A stretch of 64,000 nt of DNA from Terribacillus halophilus (GCF_900101385.1 NZ_FMZB01000003.1:248001-312000); one strand, 5' to 3'. Shown: positions 1-10,500, numbered from the stretch's first letter. Numbers and translations are program-made. The notes: generated by a model from the letters alone, not told the origin.

Positions 1-970
1 CAAAGCCGACTAGGTACTGGTGCTGTTTTCGCTGTCCGAGCGTTTGGAGGATATCGGTCGTACGTTCCAACTCGATTGACAAGTTGCCATCCTTTTTCTT
101 CATTTTGGAATCAAAAGTCTGCACTGGCCGATAGTCAGCTACAGCCGCTGCCTTAATGACGATGTCCTGCTCCTCATATCGAGCCAGTACTTGATCGAGC
201 ATATCCTGGGCACTCGCAATATCCACTCGCTTTACACTCCGAGGTGCAGTCAGCTGGGTAGGTCCGCTCACTAGGGTAACATCTGCTCCGCGTCTAGCGG
301 CTGCTTCGGCAAGAGCATAACCCATTTTGCCCGAGGAATGATTCGTAAAGAAACGGACCGGATCGATCGTTTCCTGAGTCGGGCCGGCCGTGACTAACAC
401 GCGTTTACCTGCCAAATCACGTATAGGTTCCTTTCTTTCTTCCAGGATTCGGATGATGGATTCCGGTTCTTCCAGTCTGCCTTTGCCGACATATCCACAA
501 GCAAGATAACCTGCTTCCGGTTCGATAAAATGATAGCCCCAATCATCCAGCTGCTGCATATTGCGAATGACGGCAGGATGCGCATACATATGGACATTCA
601 TCGCGGGCGCTATATAGACAGGTGCCTCGGTCGCAAGCAATGTCGTCGTAAGCATATCGTCTGCAATACCATTGGCAAGCTTTCCGATCAGGTTGGCTGT
701 TGCTGGTGCCAGCAGGAATATATCTGCTTTATCTGCCAGATCGATATGAGCGATTTTCTCCGGATGCTTCTCATCAAATGTATCAATGTATACCGGGTTA
801 CGGGATAAAGCTTGGAACGTAAGCGGTGTTACGAATTCCGCGGCATGCTTTGTCATGATGACGTGCACATCAGCACCCTTTTGCGTCAGTTTGCTTGTCA
901 GTGCACATGCTTTATACGCTGCAATTCCTCCGGAAACTCCGAGACAAATCGTCTTTCCAGCTAAATTCAT
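1..970 (-). CDS. coaBC: Phosphopantothenoylcysteine decarboxylase/phosphopantothenate-cysteine ligase (partial)
   Basis: Bifunctional enzyme of coenzyme A synthesis: it couples cysteine to 4'-phosphopantothenate (CoaB) and decarboxylates the product to 4'-phosphopantetheine (CoaC). The start at 970 has a strong ribosome binding site (AGGAGGGGG) and gives MNLAGKTICLGVSGGIAAYK, the typical FMN-binding N-terminus of the CoaC domain. The frame stays open to base 1, so about 323 of roughly 400 residues are present and the end of the CoaB domain is missing. It is the last visible gene of the remA-gmk-rpoZ-coaBC group, the same order as in B. subtilis. A terminator-like hairpin upstream suggests it may be only partly transcribed with rpoZ. 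Confidence 0.93.
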   Translation of the reverse strand, partial: MNLAGKTICLGVSGGIAAYKACALTSKLTQKGADVHVIMTKHAAEFVTPLTFQALSRNPVYIDTFDEKHPEKIAHIDLADKADIFLLAPATANLIGKLANGIADDMLTTTLLATEAPVYIAPAMNVHMYAHPAVIRNMQQLDDWGYHFIEPEAGYLACGYVGKGRLEEPESIIRILEERKEPIRDLAGKRVLVTAGPTQETIDPVRFFTNHSSGKMGYALAEAAARRGADVTLVSGPTQLTAPRSVKRVDIASAQDMLDQVLARYEEQDIVIKAAAVADYRPVQTFDSKMKKKDGNLSIELERTTDILQTLGQRKQHQYLVGF

Positions 971-1006
971 TTCACTTCCCCCTCCTGATGGACAATAAGA
1001 AAGAAA

Positions 1007-1035
1007 CCCCCGCTAGGTGTTCACCATCGCGAGGG
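1007..1035 (-). terminator. Hairpin between rpoZ and coaBC
   Basis: On the minus strand CCCTCGC pairs with GCGGGGG (one G-U pair) across a 15-base loop and is followed by TTTCTTTCTT. It lies between the rpoZ stop and the coaBC ribosome binding site, so it could terminate or attenuate read-through into coaBC. The loop is large, so this is only a candidate. Confidence 0.4.
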
Positions 1036-1069
1036 CATCTCCATCGGATGCACCTGGCATCCTCACCGT

Positions 1070-1267
1070 TTATTCTTCTGTATATTCCAATTGATCAGCT
1101 TGGATTTCTTCCAGCGCAATACCAACGTATTTATGAGATTTCGGATTGGCAATCTTCGTTGTTTTTGTCTCCTGCAGCTGACGAGCACGCTGAGATGACA
1201 ATGAGACCAAAGTGTATTTCGAATTGATTTTTTCCTGTAGTTTATCAATAGACGGTTCTAGCATCAT
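1070..1267 (-). CDS. rpoZ: RNA polymerase omega subunit
   Basis: Small assembly and stability subunit of RNA polymerase that clamps the beta' C-terminus. The 65 residues contain the family pattern PSIDKLQEKINSKYTLVSLS near the N-terminus and HKYVGIALEEI further on, and the length matches the usual 65-70. GGAGG lies 9 bases before the first of two adjacent ATGs; the second (1264) is an alternative start. It begins 1 base after the gmk stop, so the two are translated from one transcript. Confidence 0.95.
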   Translation of the reverse strand: MMLEPSIDKLQEKINSKYTLVSLSSQRARQLQETKTTKIANPKSHKYVGIALEEIQADQLEYTEE

Positions 1268-1268
1268 A

Positions 1269-2158
<890 letters not shown>

Positions 2159-2387
2159 CTTGCTTCTCCCTTCCTGCTGTACTGCTCTTCTTGACTGGCG
2201 CTAAAAATAATGTAGCCATCTTCTTAGATCATTAAAAAAGAAAATACCCATTTTTGTTCTAAAAATCATGCAAATGTTACATAGTAAATCATCGGGATAA
2301 ATTATAATTAATTCATAATAATTCTGCTTTATTGATTCAACTTAACAACTATATGCATAATAATTCTACTTATAAAGGCTACCTTAC

Positions 2388-2416
2388 ATTATAAGTATAC
2401 TCCTTGATAAACTCAA
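2388..2416 (-). promoter_or_regulatory. Sigma-A-type promoter for remA-gmk-rpoZ(-coaBC)
   Basis: On the minus strand TTGAGT (2416-2411), 17 bases, then a perfect TATAAT (2393-2388). The start point would lie about 220 bases before remA, giving a long A+T-rich leader (2159-2380) in which I see no gene. Confidence 0.55.
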
Positions 2417-2418
2417 TA

Positions 2419-3297
2419 CTATTCTATATTTTGCACTTGCTCTTTTATTTTCTCCAGCTCCGATTTGAGACTGACAACGATTATACTGATGGAGGAAGCA
2501 GTCGACTTGGATCCGATTGTATTCACTTCCCGCTGCATTTCCTGCAGGATGAAATCACATGTCCTGCCGACTGGCCCTTTTTCCTCCAGGTTCACAGCAA
2601 GCTGATCCAAATGACTTTCCAAGCGAATGAGCTCCTCTGTTATATCCCCTTTTTCCGCCAGCAGCGCTATTTCCTGATGCAAGCGGCTGTTTTCCGGTAA
2701 TCCATCGTCAACATAGCTTGCAACCCTGTCCTCGATGCGTTGCTTGTATGCTTCCATCACTTGGGGCCGCAGCTCGGTCAGCTGTTTCAGCATCGCTTGA
2801 ATGGCGGTCATTCTGTTCTGGATGTCACTTGCCAAAGCAGTTCCTTCTGTCGTCCGCATCAATAGGAAAGCTCCAAGTGCTTCTTGCAGTGCCTTATCCA
2901 CCAAGTCAGGCAGTTCTGTTAGTTCAGGCTGCGCTTCTTCCACAAAGATATCTGCCGATTGCGTCAGCAATGTGTCGATCGTAATATCGCCACGCAGATC
3001 GAATGCGGACTTTATAGCTTTCAGCTTAACCATATAAGCCTCCGCTAATTCCCAGTCAATGGATATTTCACGTTTTCGCAATGCTCCGCCTTCCACATCC
3101 ACTGTCAGCTCGAGCTTTCCCCTGCTGACAGCTTGCTGCAGCTGATCCTTCACAGTCGCTTCTAAAAAGGCGGCCGCTTTCGGCAGCTTGCATTTTATAT
3201 CCAAGTACCTGGAATTGACGCTCTTTAATTCCGCCGTGACACGCAAACCGCTTCCGGATGCGGCACCTCTTCCATACCCTGTCATACTCCTAGTCAA
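2419..3297 (-). CDS. yloC: YicC/YloC family endoribonuclease
   Basis: Member of the YicC family (YicC_N plus DUF1732 domains), reported to act as RNA endonucleases. The start chosen is TTG at 3297, placed 7 bases after GGAGG and giving the family N-terminus LTRSMTGYGRG; an upstream in-frame start would add 13 residues without a ribosome binding site. This gives 292 residues, close to B. subtilis YloC. The conserved SVNSRYLDIK lies near residue 30, and the C-terminal RTCDFILQEMQREVNTIGSK is typical. It sits between remA and yloB as in B. subtilis. Confidence 0.9.
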   Translation of the reverse strand: MTRSMTGYGRGAASGSGLRVTAELKSVNSRYLDIKCKLPKAAAFLEATVKDQLQQAVSRGKLELTVDVEGGALRKREISIDWELAEAYMVKLKAIKSAFDLRGDITIDTLLTQSADIFVEEAQPELTELPDLVDKALQEALGAFLLMRTTEGTALASDIQNRMTAIQAMLKQLTELRPQVMEAYKQRIEDRVASYVDDGLPENSRLHQEIALLAEKGDITEELIRLESHLDQLAVNLEEKGPVGRTCDFILQEMQREVNTIGSKSTASSISIIVVSLKSELEKIKEQVQNIE

Positions 3298-3379
3298 GCT
3301 GATCCCTCCGGCTTTATGGTAGTCACAGTGTATCAAAATCCCAACTGTTTGTCCTGCTTGAGCAACGGGACAAACATAA

Positions 3380-3409
3380 AAGCATGCTGTTCACTCGAAC
3401 AGCATGCTT
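3380..3409 (-). terminator. Rho-independent terminator after yloB
   Basis: A perfect 13-base stem (3380-3392 with 3397-3409) with a 4-base loop, followed on the minus strand by a T-rich run (TTATGTTTGT). It lies 6 bases after the yloB stop. Confidence 0.88.
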
Positions 3410-3415
3410 CTGAAC

Positions 3416-6058
3416 TTATTTTTTCATAAAACCGAAAAGTACGGTCGGCACTGCACTCAAAGCCAAAATCAGTGTCCAATCCCGCATAACCAAGTCTGTC
3501 GTATGGAAGATCGGCTGCAACGGGTCGACATAGATGACAGCCAGTAAAAGCACGATAGACGAAAGCACAGCTCCGATAAGCCAGACATTCCCCAAAGGAT
3601 TACGAGCAAATACCGACTTCTCACTGCGGCAGTCAAATACATGGATTAGCTGTGCCATTACCAATGTAGTAAATGCTGTTGTCTGGGCATAAACCAGCCT
3701 TTCCGGATCCCCTTGATACATCAGCATGAACGCGATGATCGTCACGGACCCGATCAAAATACCGCGAGTGACGATTTTCGTGCCAAGACCTCTGGCAAAG
3801 ATTCCTTCATTGGGATGACGCGGCTTCTGTTTCATCACTTCATCTTCTGCCTTGTCCATACCGAGGGCAATGGCCGGCAGACCGTCTGTCACTAGATTCA
3901 CCCATAATATTTGAATAGGCACAAGCGGCATCGGCAATGCCAGGATCATGGCAAACAGCATCACCAAGATTTCCCCTACATTGGAGGCGAGCAAATAGCG
4001 TACAAACTTTCTTATATTCGAATAGATGGTGCGCCCTTCCTTGATGGCTGCTTTGATCGTGGCAAAATTATCATCCATCAAGACAAGTGCACTTGCTTCT
4101 TTGGCAACGTCTGTACCAGTCACACCCATGCTTATCCCGATATCACTTGCTTTGATAGCCGGGGCATCGTTGACACCATCGCCTGTCATGGCAACGATAT
4201 GACCGACCTTCTGCAGAGCTTGGACAATCCTGAGCTTATGCTCGGGTGTAACCCGTGCAAACACATACATGTTATCTACATCTGCCTGTAGTTCTTCATC
4301 CGACATATGATCCAAATCTTTGCCTTCCACTACCTTTCCTGCCGGCGGCAGGATATGCAGCATATTGGCAATTGCCGTGGCCGTCTTGACATGGTCGCCT
4401 GTGATCATGATCGTTTTGATGCCGGCTTTGCGACAGTCGATGATAGCATCCCTTGCTTCCTTACGCGGCGGGTCGATTAATCCATTCAGCCCGATGAAGC
4501 TCATTTCTTTTTCCAGTTCTTCTTCTTTCGGTTCGTAACCTGCCGGGAACTGACGAATACAGACCGCAATCGTCCGAAGCGCTTTGGCCGCCATTTGATC
4601 GACCGCTTCATATAATTTCCGCTTATCTTTATCAGCAAGCAGCTTTTTATCTGCTCCGAGATACGCAGCTTTTTCTATTAAAACATCTGGTGCACCTTTG
4701 GTGATGGCTATTTGTTTGCCATCTGGCGTTCTTACCAGCACTGTCATCCGTTTACGCTTCGAGTCAAAAGGAATCTCGTGCAAAATATCATATTCAGAGA
4801 GCTTCCCTTCATCTATTCCTGCCTTTTTGGCTGCGACAACCAATGCACCTTCTGTTGGATCGCCATCAATCATCCAACGCTTCTTTTTTCGGAATACCTT
4901 CGCATGACTTGAAAGCACACCATAACGCAGGAATTGCTGCAGCGCTTCTTCCTTCGATTCTTTATCATCGCGGTAAAATCCGCCGGATGGATCGTAGCCA
5001 TCACCTGTGACCGTGTAGGTTTTACCATCGAGATATATTTCTTTGACGGTCATTTGATTTTCCGTGAGCGTTCCTGTCTTATCCGAACAGATAACCGTTG
5101 CGGAGCCAAGTGTTTCCACAGCTGACAGACGTCTGACAATCGCTTTTTGTTTGATCATGCGTTGTACGCCGAGTGATAGAGCCACGGTCACGATCGCCGG
5201 CAGGCCTTCCGGAATGACTGCCACGGCAAGCGATACACCGGCAATCAGCATCTCATATACAGGATTACCTCGGTACACACCTGCCAAAACGGTCAAAGCA
5301 GTAAGAAGCAAGGCGATGACGATCAAGATCTTCCCGAGCTTCTCCAGCCTTCTCTCAAGCGGCGTTTCTTTCCTTTTCGTATCCACAAGCAGCTCGGCAA
5401 TTTGCCCGACTGCCGTATTGGAACCTGTGCCAATAACAATGCCGGTACCGCTCCCCCTCGTGACAAGTGAACTCATGAAGGCGATATTAAGCTGATCCTG
5501 AGGACCCAGCTGATCTGATTCCAGTTTCTCTGTCACTTTGGCCACCGGCAGCGACTCTCCGGTAAGGGCCGATTCTTCTGTTTCCAAACTCGTGACAGAA
5601 ACCAACCGCAAATCGGCAGGCACACGATCACCCGCTGACAATGACACAACATCACCTACAACCAGTTCGGCCGACGAAATTTTTGCCCATTGTCCATCCC
5701 GCAGCACCCTGGCCATCGGAGCATTCAGTTCCTTCAGCTTGCTGAGTGATTTTTCGGCATTCCTTTCCTGGAAAAAGCCAATAAGTGCATTCAAAACGAC
5801 GATCAGCAGGATGGCGATACTATCGATATACTCGCCTAGCAATCCCGAGATGACTGTTGCAACGAGGAGCACCAGAACCATGAAGTCCTTGAATTGGCCA
5901 AAGAACAGTGCAAGCTGGGAAACGCCTTTTTCCTCTTTCCATTCATTCCTTCCGTCCCGCTTCAGCCGCTGCTCTACTTCTTTTGTGCTAAGTCCTTTGT
6001 GAGGATCGGAATTTGTTTGTTTAGCTGTTTCATCTGCTGAAATCTGATACCATCGCAC
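3416..6058 (-). CDS. yloB: P-type calcium-transporting ATPase (YloB type)
   Basis: Membrane Ca2+ pump of the P2A (SERCA-like) class; B. subtilis YloB is its close relative and affects germination and spore resistance. GTG at 6058 is chosen because GGTGGAGG lies 8 bases upstream and the product (880 residues) then matches the family; an earlier start would add 67 unrelated residues. Visible features: cation ATPase N-terminal domain, TGES actuator motif (166-169), PEGL in M4 (283-286), the phosphorylated aspartate in DKTGT (D326), TGDGVNDAPA in the hinge, and a C-terminal membrane block with a DCRSE motif typical of YloB. It is divergent from rqcH, 88 bases away. Confidence 0.95.
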   Translation of the reverse strand: MRWYQISADETAKQTNSDPHKGLSTKEVEQRLKRDGRNEWKEEKGVSQLALFFGQFKDFMVLVLLVATVISGLLGEYIDSIAILLIVVLNALIGFFQERNAEKSLSKLKELNAPMARVLRDGQWAKISSAELVVGDVVSLSAGDRVPADLRLVSVTSLETEESALTGESLPVAKVTEKLESDQLGPQDQLNIAFMSSLVTRGSGTGIVIGTGSNTAVGQIAELLVDTKRKETPLERRLEKLGKILIVIALLLTALTVLAGVYRGNPVYEMLIAGVSLAVAVIPEGLPAIVTVALSLGVQRMIKQKAIVRRLSAVETLGSATVICSDKTGTLTENQMTVKEIYLDGKTYTVTGDGYDPSGGFYRDDKESKEEALQQFLRYGVLSSHAKVFRKKKRWMIDGDPTEGALVVAAKKAGIDEGKLSEYDILHEIPFDSKRKRMTVLVRTPDGKQIAITKGAPDVLIEKAAYLGADKKLLADKDKRKLYEAVDQMAAKALRTIAVCIRQFPAGYEPKEEELEKEMSFIGLNGLIDPPRKEARDAIIDCRKAGIKTIMITGDHVKTATAIANMLHILPPAGKVVEGKDLDHMSDEELQADVDNMYVFARVTPEHKLRIVQALQKVGHIVAMTGDGVNDAPAIKASDIGISMGVTGTDVAKEASALVLMDDNFATIKAAIKEGRTIYSNIRKFVRYLLASNVGEILVMLFAMILALPMPLVPIQILWVNLVTDGLPAIALGMDKAEDEVMKQKPRHPNEGIFARGLGTKIVTRGILIGSVTIIAFMLMYQGDPERLVYAQTTAFTTLVMAQLIHVFDCRSEKSVFARNPLGNVWLIGAVLSSIVLLLAVIYVDPLQPIFHTTDLVMRDWTLILALSAVPTVLFGFMKK

Positions 6059-6115
6059 ATTGCATACCTCCACCCTTATTTCTAAAGTAAATGTATGCGT
6101 GCTTGTCCGATAAAA

Positions 6116-6124
6116 TGCTATACT
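6116..6124 (+). promoter_or_regulatory. Extended -10 promoter for rqcH
   Basis: TG-C-TATACT at 6116-6124 in the yloB-rqcH divergent spacer, about 23 bases before the rqcH start. No good -35 box is visible, as is common for extended -10 promoters. Confidence 0.45.
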
Positions 6125-6146
6125 AGCAGAGAATGAGGTGAAACAT

Positions 6147-7853
6147 ATGGCATTTGACGGAATCGTAACCAGAGCAATGGCCAAGGAACTCCATGACACA
6201 TTGGCAACTGGCCGCTTATCAAAAATATACCAGCCGACCGATACAGAAATCGTACTCACCTTCCGCAGTCAAGGGAAGAATCACGCACTTGTCTTATCGG
6301 CGCACCCAAGCTATGCACGTGTGCATATTACAAACGATACCTACCAAAATCCGCAAAACCCTCCGATGTTCTGTATGCTTTTGCGCAAGCATCTGGCAGG
6401 CGGATTCCTGGAAAAAGTGGAACAATTCGAAAACGAAAGGATCATTCAGCTCAGTTTCATCAGTAAAGATGAGCTCGGTGACACGACATCAAAACGCATC
6501 ATCATGGAAGTGATGGGCAAACACAGCAACATCATGCTGGTCGATAATGAAACGGATATGATCATCGACAGCATCAAACATATCTCTTCCAGCGTCAATC
6601 GGCACCGTACCATCCTGCCGGGACAAACATATAAAATGCCGCCGAGCCAGGAAAAGCTGAATCCTTTTAACCTGGACCCAGCCGAGTTTTCACGCAAGCT
6701 GGACTTCAATGCAGGGAAAATCAACAAACAAATTTTGAATCTGCTGCAAGGCGTATCCCCTGTTTTGGCCAATGAATTGGCCGAACAGGCATATATGGGT
6801 GATAAAGAAAAATATGCAGCAGTTTTCGTAAGCTTCATCAATAAGCTGAAACAAGATGACTATGAGCCTACTTATTTCAGAGGAAAAAAAGAAGACTTTT
6901 ATGTCATGGACCTCGCTTCCATCGAAGGCACGAGGGAACATTATGATTCAATGAGTGAGCTTATCGACAGCTTCTACTCCGGGAAAGCAGAACGTGACCG
7001 GGTCAAACAGCAGGCTGGTGACTTGATCCGCTTCCTGAAGAATGAACGGGAAAAAAATATCCGTAAGCTTACCATCCATGAAAATACATTAAAAAAAGCC
7101 GAAAAAGCGGATATCTATCAGCGGCAGGGAGAATTGCTTACTGCTCATATGCACCAAATTAAGCAAGGGGATACCGAAGCTGTTGTCATTGATTACTATG
7201 ATCCAGAACAACAGCAGCTCACCATTACACTCAACCCGCATAAAACACCGAGCGAAAACGCCCAAAGCTATTTCAAACAGTATAACAAGCTGAAGAAATC
7301 GCGTACGATGGTTGAATTGGAGCTGGAAAAAACCAATGCAGAAATCGACTATCTCGATCAGCTTATCCAGCAAGTCGAAGGCGCCCGGGAACAGGATGTA
7401 GAGGAAATCCGCGAAGAATTGCGGGAGCAAGGCTATCTGAAGGCTAAAACGCAGCAGAAGAAGAACAAAAAACCGAATCTTCCCGAACCGGAAATATACA
7501 CCGCAACCGACGGTACAACGATTCTCGTCGGACATAATAACAAGCAGAATGAATACTTGACGATGAAGCTTGCGAACAAACAGGATACTTGGCTTCATAC
7601 GAAGGATATCCCAGGTTCCCACGTCGTGATCCGCTCTGCAGAACCGTCCGAGGAAACATTGGAAGAAGCAGCTAAACTGGCTGCGTGGTTCAGTAAATCC
7701 AGACTTTCTTCCTCTGTACCTGTCGACTATACAAAAATTCGGCACGTGAAGAAACCGAATGGCGCCAAGCCTGGTTTTGTAACATATGATCAGCAAAAAA
7801 CGTTGTATGTCACGCCAGAAGAATCTCTCGTGAAAAGGTTGGCAAATAAATAA
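6147..7853 (+). CDS. rqcH: Ribosome quality control protein RqcH (NEMF/Rqc2 family)
   Basis: Binds stalled 50S-peptidyl-tRNA complexes and recruits alanyl-tRNA to add C-terminal alanine tails that mark the nascent chain for degradation. It has also been called YloA or fibronectin-binding protein A. The 568-residue product has the NFACT-N domain (MAFDGIVTRAMAKEL start, then PPMFCMLLRKHL), a long charged central coiled coil (about residues 270-430) and the C-terminal NFACT-R domain with HTKDIPGSHVVIRS. ATG at 6147 follows GAGGTG; a GTG three codons earlier overlaps that site. It stands alone on the plus strand and ends in a bidirectional terminator. Confidence 0.95.
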   Translation: MAFDGIVTRAMAKELHDTLATGRLSKIYQPTDTEIVLTFRSQGKNHALVLSAHPSYARVHITNDTYQNPQNPPMFCMLLRKHLAGGFLEKVEQFENERIIQLSFISKDELGDTTSKRIIMEVMGKHSNIMLVDNETDMIIDSIKHISSSVNRHRTILPGQTYKMPPSQEKLNPFNLDPAEFSRKLDFNAGKINKQILNLLQGVSPVLANELAEQAYMGDKEKYAAVFVSFINKLKQDDYEPTYFRGKKEDFYVMDLASIEGTREHYDSMSELIDSFYSGKAERDRVKQQAGDLIRFLKNEREKNIRKLTIHENTLKKAEKADIYQRQGELLTAHMHQIKQGDTEAVVIDYYDPEQQQLTITLNPHKTPSENAQSYFKQYNKLKKSRTMVELELEKTNAEIDYLDQLIQQVEGAREQDVEEIREELREQGYLKAKTQQKKNKKPNLPEPEIYTATDGTTILVGHNNKQNEYLTMKLANKQDTWLHTKDIPGSHVVIRSAEPSEETLEEAAKLAAWFSKSRLSSSVPVDYTKIRHVKKPNGAKPGFVTYDQQKTLYVTPEESLVKRLANK

Positions 7854-7882
7854 GGAAGTGCGCCCTGTTGGCGCACTTCCTT
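7852..7882. terminator. Bidirectional terminator between rqcH and the GNAT gene
   Basis: A perfect stem GGAAGTGCGCC/GGCGCACTTCC (extended by two A-T pairs) with a 5-base loop, flanked by T-rich runs on both strands. It overlaps the ends of the two convergent genes. Confidence 0.88.
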
Positions 7883-8378
7883 ATTTTATTAGCTTGTAAT
7901 AAAAGTTACCGGCTAGATATGTACCGAATGCATCCTGTGCAAAGTCCGGCACTTCCCCAAACAATACATACCCCTCGGACTGATAAAGCTTGTTGGCAGG
8001 TCCCTCTTTTTCCGTATCAAGCAAGAGAAGTGTTTTGCCGTCTGCCTTTGCCGCTTGCTCCGCATGCTGGAGCAGCTTTCTGGCAACGCCCTTTCTCCTT
8101 GCTTTCAGGCTTGTCATCAATTTGGCGATTTCAGCCCGGTGCTGCCCGTTTTCCTTGTCGCTATAATGAAGTTGGACCGTCCCTGCAATTTGAGAGTCTA
8201 TAAGCCCAATAAAGAGTCGGACCTGTTGAGAAAGTACGGAATTCCAGTAATTCATTGCAGTCTCATCGGTCATCGGATGCAAATAGTTCATGGATGCGCC
8301 GGCAGCTACTACTGACTGGAATAAACTTGCCAGCTCTCTTTTATATACTTCAATATCTGTGACTTCCTTGATTTCCAT
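7881..8378 (-). CDS. GNAT family N-acetyltransferase
   Basis: 165-residue acetyltransferase of the GNAT superfamily; substrate unknown. The acetyl-CoA-binding motif A is clear: IAKLMTSLKARRKGVARKLL with the R-x-x-G-x-A turn at about residues 93-104. Motif B follows around LYQSEGYVLFGEVPDF. Start codon ATG with an upstream AAAGGGGAG. The gene shares its terminator with rqcH. A second, 5'-truncated copy lies at 20746-21189 in the same orientation; I count about 23 differences over 147 aligned residues. The two copies bracket the accessory block between rqcH and pyrE. Confidence 0.85.
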   Translation of the reverse strand: MEIKEVTDIEVYKRELASLFQSVVAAGASMNYLHPMTDETAMNYWNSVLSQQVRLFIGLIDSQIAGTVQLHYSDKENGQHRAEIAKLMTSLKARRKGVARKLLQHAEQAAKADGKTLLLLDTEKEGPANKLYQSEGYVLFGEVPDFAQDAFGTYLAGNFYYKLIK

Positions 8379-8770
8379 TGTAACTCCCCTTTGCCATACA
8401 AGTTGTAAAAATATATGAATGTTACGATAAATTGAGCTCTATCCAGTTAAAGATAACGTAAGTCCGTGGGGAAAACGAATGAAATGTTACATATCCTTAC
8501 ATACTTTTGACATCTTACCTTAAATGAATGATTGGCTCTCTATCGGTTAATCGTAATATGAATTCTTGAAAGTCCAAGTAAGACTTTCAACTCTGAAGAA
8601 AGATTATTTCGTGAGCAGCAGCTGCTATTTAGCTAAAATAAATAAATTTAAAATAAAAGCAGATTTGACTCTATTTTCAAGTATAATAAAGCCTATTCGG
8701 ATCATGCATACAATATATCTCGGAGATAATTCTATACATATGATGAAAAAACAAAAAAAGAGGTTAGAAA
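8379..8770 (+). other. Long A+T-rich leader of dbpA with a perfect hairpin
   Basis: About 390 bases without a convincing gene. It holds a perfect 9-base stem, TTGAAAGTC (8566-8574) with GACTTTCAA (8582-8590), loop of 7. Weak promoter candidates are TTGGCT/TAATAT (8532-8559, spacer 16) and an isolated TTGACA at 8507 without a matching -10. Another TATAAT occurs at 8682. A long leader before a DEAD-box helicase gene suggests control by mRNA structure or temperature, but this is inference. Confidence 0.35.
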
Positions 8771-10216
8771 ATGACTGAAGAAAGTTTTGCTGATTATAAC
8801 GTTAGCGAAGAAATAAAAAGAGCCTTATCCGTATTAAAATATAGAACTCCAACAGAAGTTCAAAGTAAAGTCATTCCATTAGCATTGGAAAATCAAGATC
8901 TTGTGGTTAAAGCACAAACAGGAAGCGGCAAGACTGCATCCTTTGGCATTCCTATTGCTGAGATGGTTGAATGGGTGGAAAAAAAGCCACAGGCCTTGAT
9001 TCTTACCCCAACCAGGGAGCTTGCGGTTCAAGTGCGCGAAGATATTACGAATATCGGAAGGTTTAAACGCATTAAAGCCGTAGCGGTCTATGGAAAAGAA
9101 CCTTTTAAGAAACAGAAGGATGAACTGCATCAAAAAACGCATGTCGTCATTGGTACGCCTGGACGGGTCATGGACCATATTGAACGGAAAACACTTGCTT
9201 TGGATCAAATAAAGTATCTTATCATAGATGAAGCGGATGAGATGCTCAATAGAGGTTTCATCGATGAAGTCGAAGCGATCATCAAGGCGCTGCCTTCGGA
9301 TCGAGTAACAATGGTTTTCTCTGCTACCATGCCTACAGATGTTGAGAATCTATGCCATAAATATATGAAGAATCCAGCACACGTTGAAATTGCTTCAACA
9401 GGGGTAACGGCCTCTACCATTGAACATGCTTTAATAGAGGTAAGAGAAGAAGAAAAGATTGCTCTCCTTAGGGACGTAACCATTGTAGAAAATCCAGACA
9501 GCTGCATGATTTTCTGCCGGACCAAAGAAAACGTCGACAATGTGTACAGCGAACTGAATCAAGCTGGATATCCTTGCGAGCGACTCCATGGCGGGCTGGA
9601 ACAAGAAGACCGGTTTACTGTCATGGAAGGCTTTAAGAGGGGGAACTTCCGCTATCTAGTAGCTACCGATGTAGCTGCCAGAGGAATTGATATTGATAAT
9701 GTCAAACTCATCATCAATTATGACGTTCCGATGGAAAAAGAGTCCTATGTGCACAGAACTGGCAGAACCGGCCGTGCCGGAAACAAAGGCACAGCCATTA
9801 CATTCTCGACACCTCATGAAGGTAAATTCGTTCATGCAATTGAAAAATATATCGGCTTTGAGATACCAGTTGCAAAAGCTCCTTCCAAACTAGAAGTGGC
9901 GGCTGGAAAAGATGTTTTTGAAGATAAACTTAACAGCAAACGTATTGTAAGAAATAATAAAACCGCCCGCATCAATCAAGATATCATGAAGCTTCATTTC
10001 AACGGCGGGAAAAAGAAGAAAATACGTGCGGTTGATTTTGTCGGGACGATTGCAAAGATCCCCGGTGTCACAGCAGAGGATATCGGCATTATAACGATTC
10101 AGGATAACATGTCATATGTGGATATTCTGAACGGTAAAGGCTCGATTGTTTTGCAGGCTATGGAGAATACGACTGTTAAGGGTAAGAAGTTGAAGGTTAG
10201 TAAGGCGATTAAATAG
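8771..10216 (+). CDS. dbpA: ATP-dependent DEAD-box RNA helicase DbpA (YxiN type)
   Basis: RNA helicase that works on 23S rRNA during 50S assembly; in this family the C-terminal domain binds hairpin 92. The 481 residues show motif I AQTGSGKT (48-55), motif Ia PTREL, DEAD (153-156), SAT, and motif [12 protein letters not shown], followed by a basic linker and the DbpA RNA-binding domain (about 405-478; [21 protein letters not shown]). Length matches B. subtilis DbpA (479). AGAGG lies just before the start ATG, and a 13-codon reading frame overlaps the start. It is monocistronic with its own terminator. Confidence 0.95.
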   Translation: MTEESFADYNVSEEIKRALSVLKYRTPTEVQSKVIPLALENQDLVVKAQTGSGKTASFGIPIAEMVEWVEKKPQALILTPTRELAVQVREDITNIGRFKRIKAVAVYGKEPFKKQKDELHQKTHVVIGTPGRVMDHIERKTLALDQIKYLIIDEADEMLNRGFIDEVEAIIKALPSDRVTMVFSATMPTDVENLCHKYMKNPAHVEIASTGVTASTIEHALIEVREEEKIALLRDVTIVENPDSCMIFCRTKENVDNVYSELNQAGYPCERLHGGLEQEDRFTVMEGFKRGNFRYLVATDVAARGIDIDNVKLIINYDVPMEKESYVHRTGRTGRAGNKGTAITFSTPHEGKFVHAIEKYIGFEIPVAKAPSKLEVAAGKDVFEDKLNSKRIVRNNKTARINQDIMKLHFNGGKKKKIRAVDFVGTIAKIPGVTAEDIGIITIQDNMSYVDILNGKGSIVLQAMENTTVKGKKLKVSKAIK

Positions 10217-10236
10217 TAAATTATAAAAGCATACTT

Positions 10237-10268
10237 AAATCTCCCTCACTTTTAATGGAGGGAGATTT
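10237..10268 (+). terminator. Rho-independent terminator after dbpA
   Basis: Perfect 11-base stem AAATCTCCCTC/GAGGGAGATTT with a 10-base loop followed by TTT, 20 bases after the dbpA stop. Confidence 0.85.
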
Positions 10269-10338
10269 TTGTCTATATATTCTTCTTTACAATCATATAA
10301 ATTAAGTAGGAACACGTACTTCTCCTCCTTCCTGTAGT

Positions 10339-10500
10339 ATGGCCTCAACAATTATGCCTAACCTGTTAGTAACTTATAAAAAGGAAGTAGGTACGGAAGA
10401 GTATAAATCAAAGGGGATATGCAAAGATAAATACCGAGTAGTTTTTATAGATAAGGATAAAGAACAAGATTTATTTGTCTCGCTCCTTTCGATTTTTTAA
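10339..10500 (+). CDS. Possible small protein or gene remnant (53 residues)
   Basis: An ATG-started frame that begins MASTIMPNLLVTYKKEVGT and ends DKDKEQDLFVSLLSIF, with protein-like mixed composition. No convincing ribosome binding site (CTCCTCC is the wrong sense), no family recognised, and no promoter or terminator of its own. It lies in the 405-base gap between dbpA and the CPBP gene. It may be a remnant or chance. Confidence 0.2.
   Translation: MASTIMPNLLVTYKKEVGTEEYKSKGICKDKYRVVFIDKDKEQDLFVSLLSIF

Noticed and set aside
2404-2700. Long plus-strand frames opposite yicC, yloB, the pyr genes and the mur genes
   Set aside because: Codon-position shadows of strong minus-strand genes; none has a ribosome binding site or recognisable protein.
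8507-8512. TTGACA as a promoter -35 for dbpA
   Set aside because: No -10 box at 16-18 bases downstream.
8566-8778. 70-codon plus-strand frame overlapping the dbpA start
   Set aside because: Starts inside the perfect hairpin, lacks a ribosome binding site and has unconvincing composition; treated as leader.
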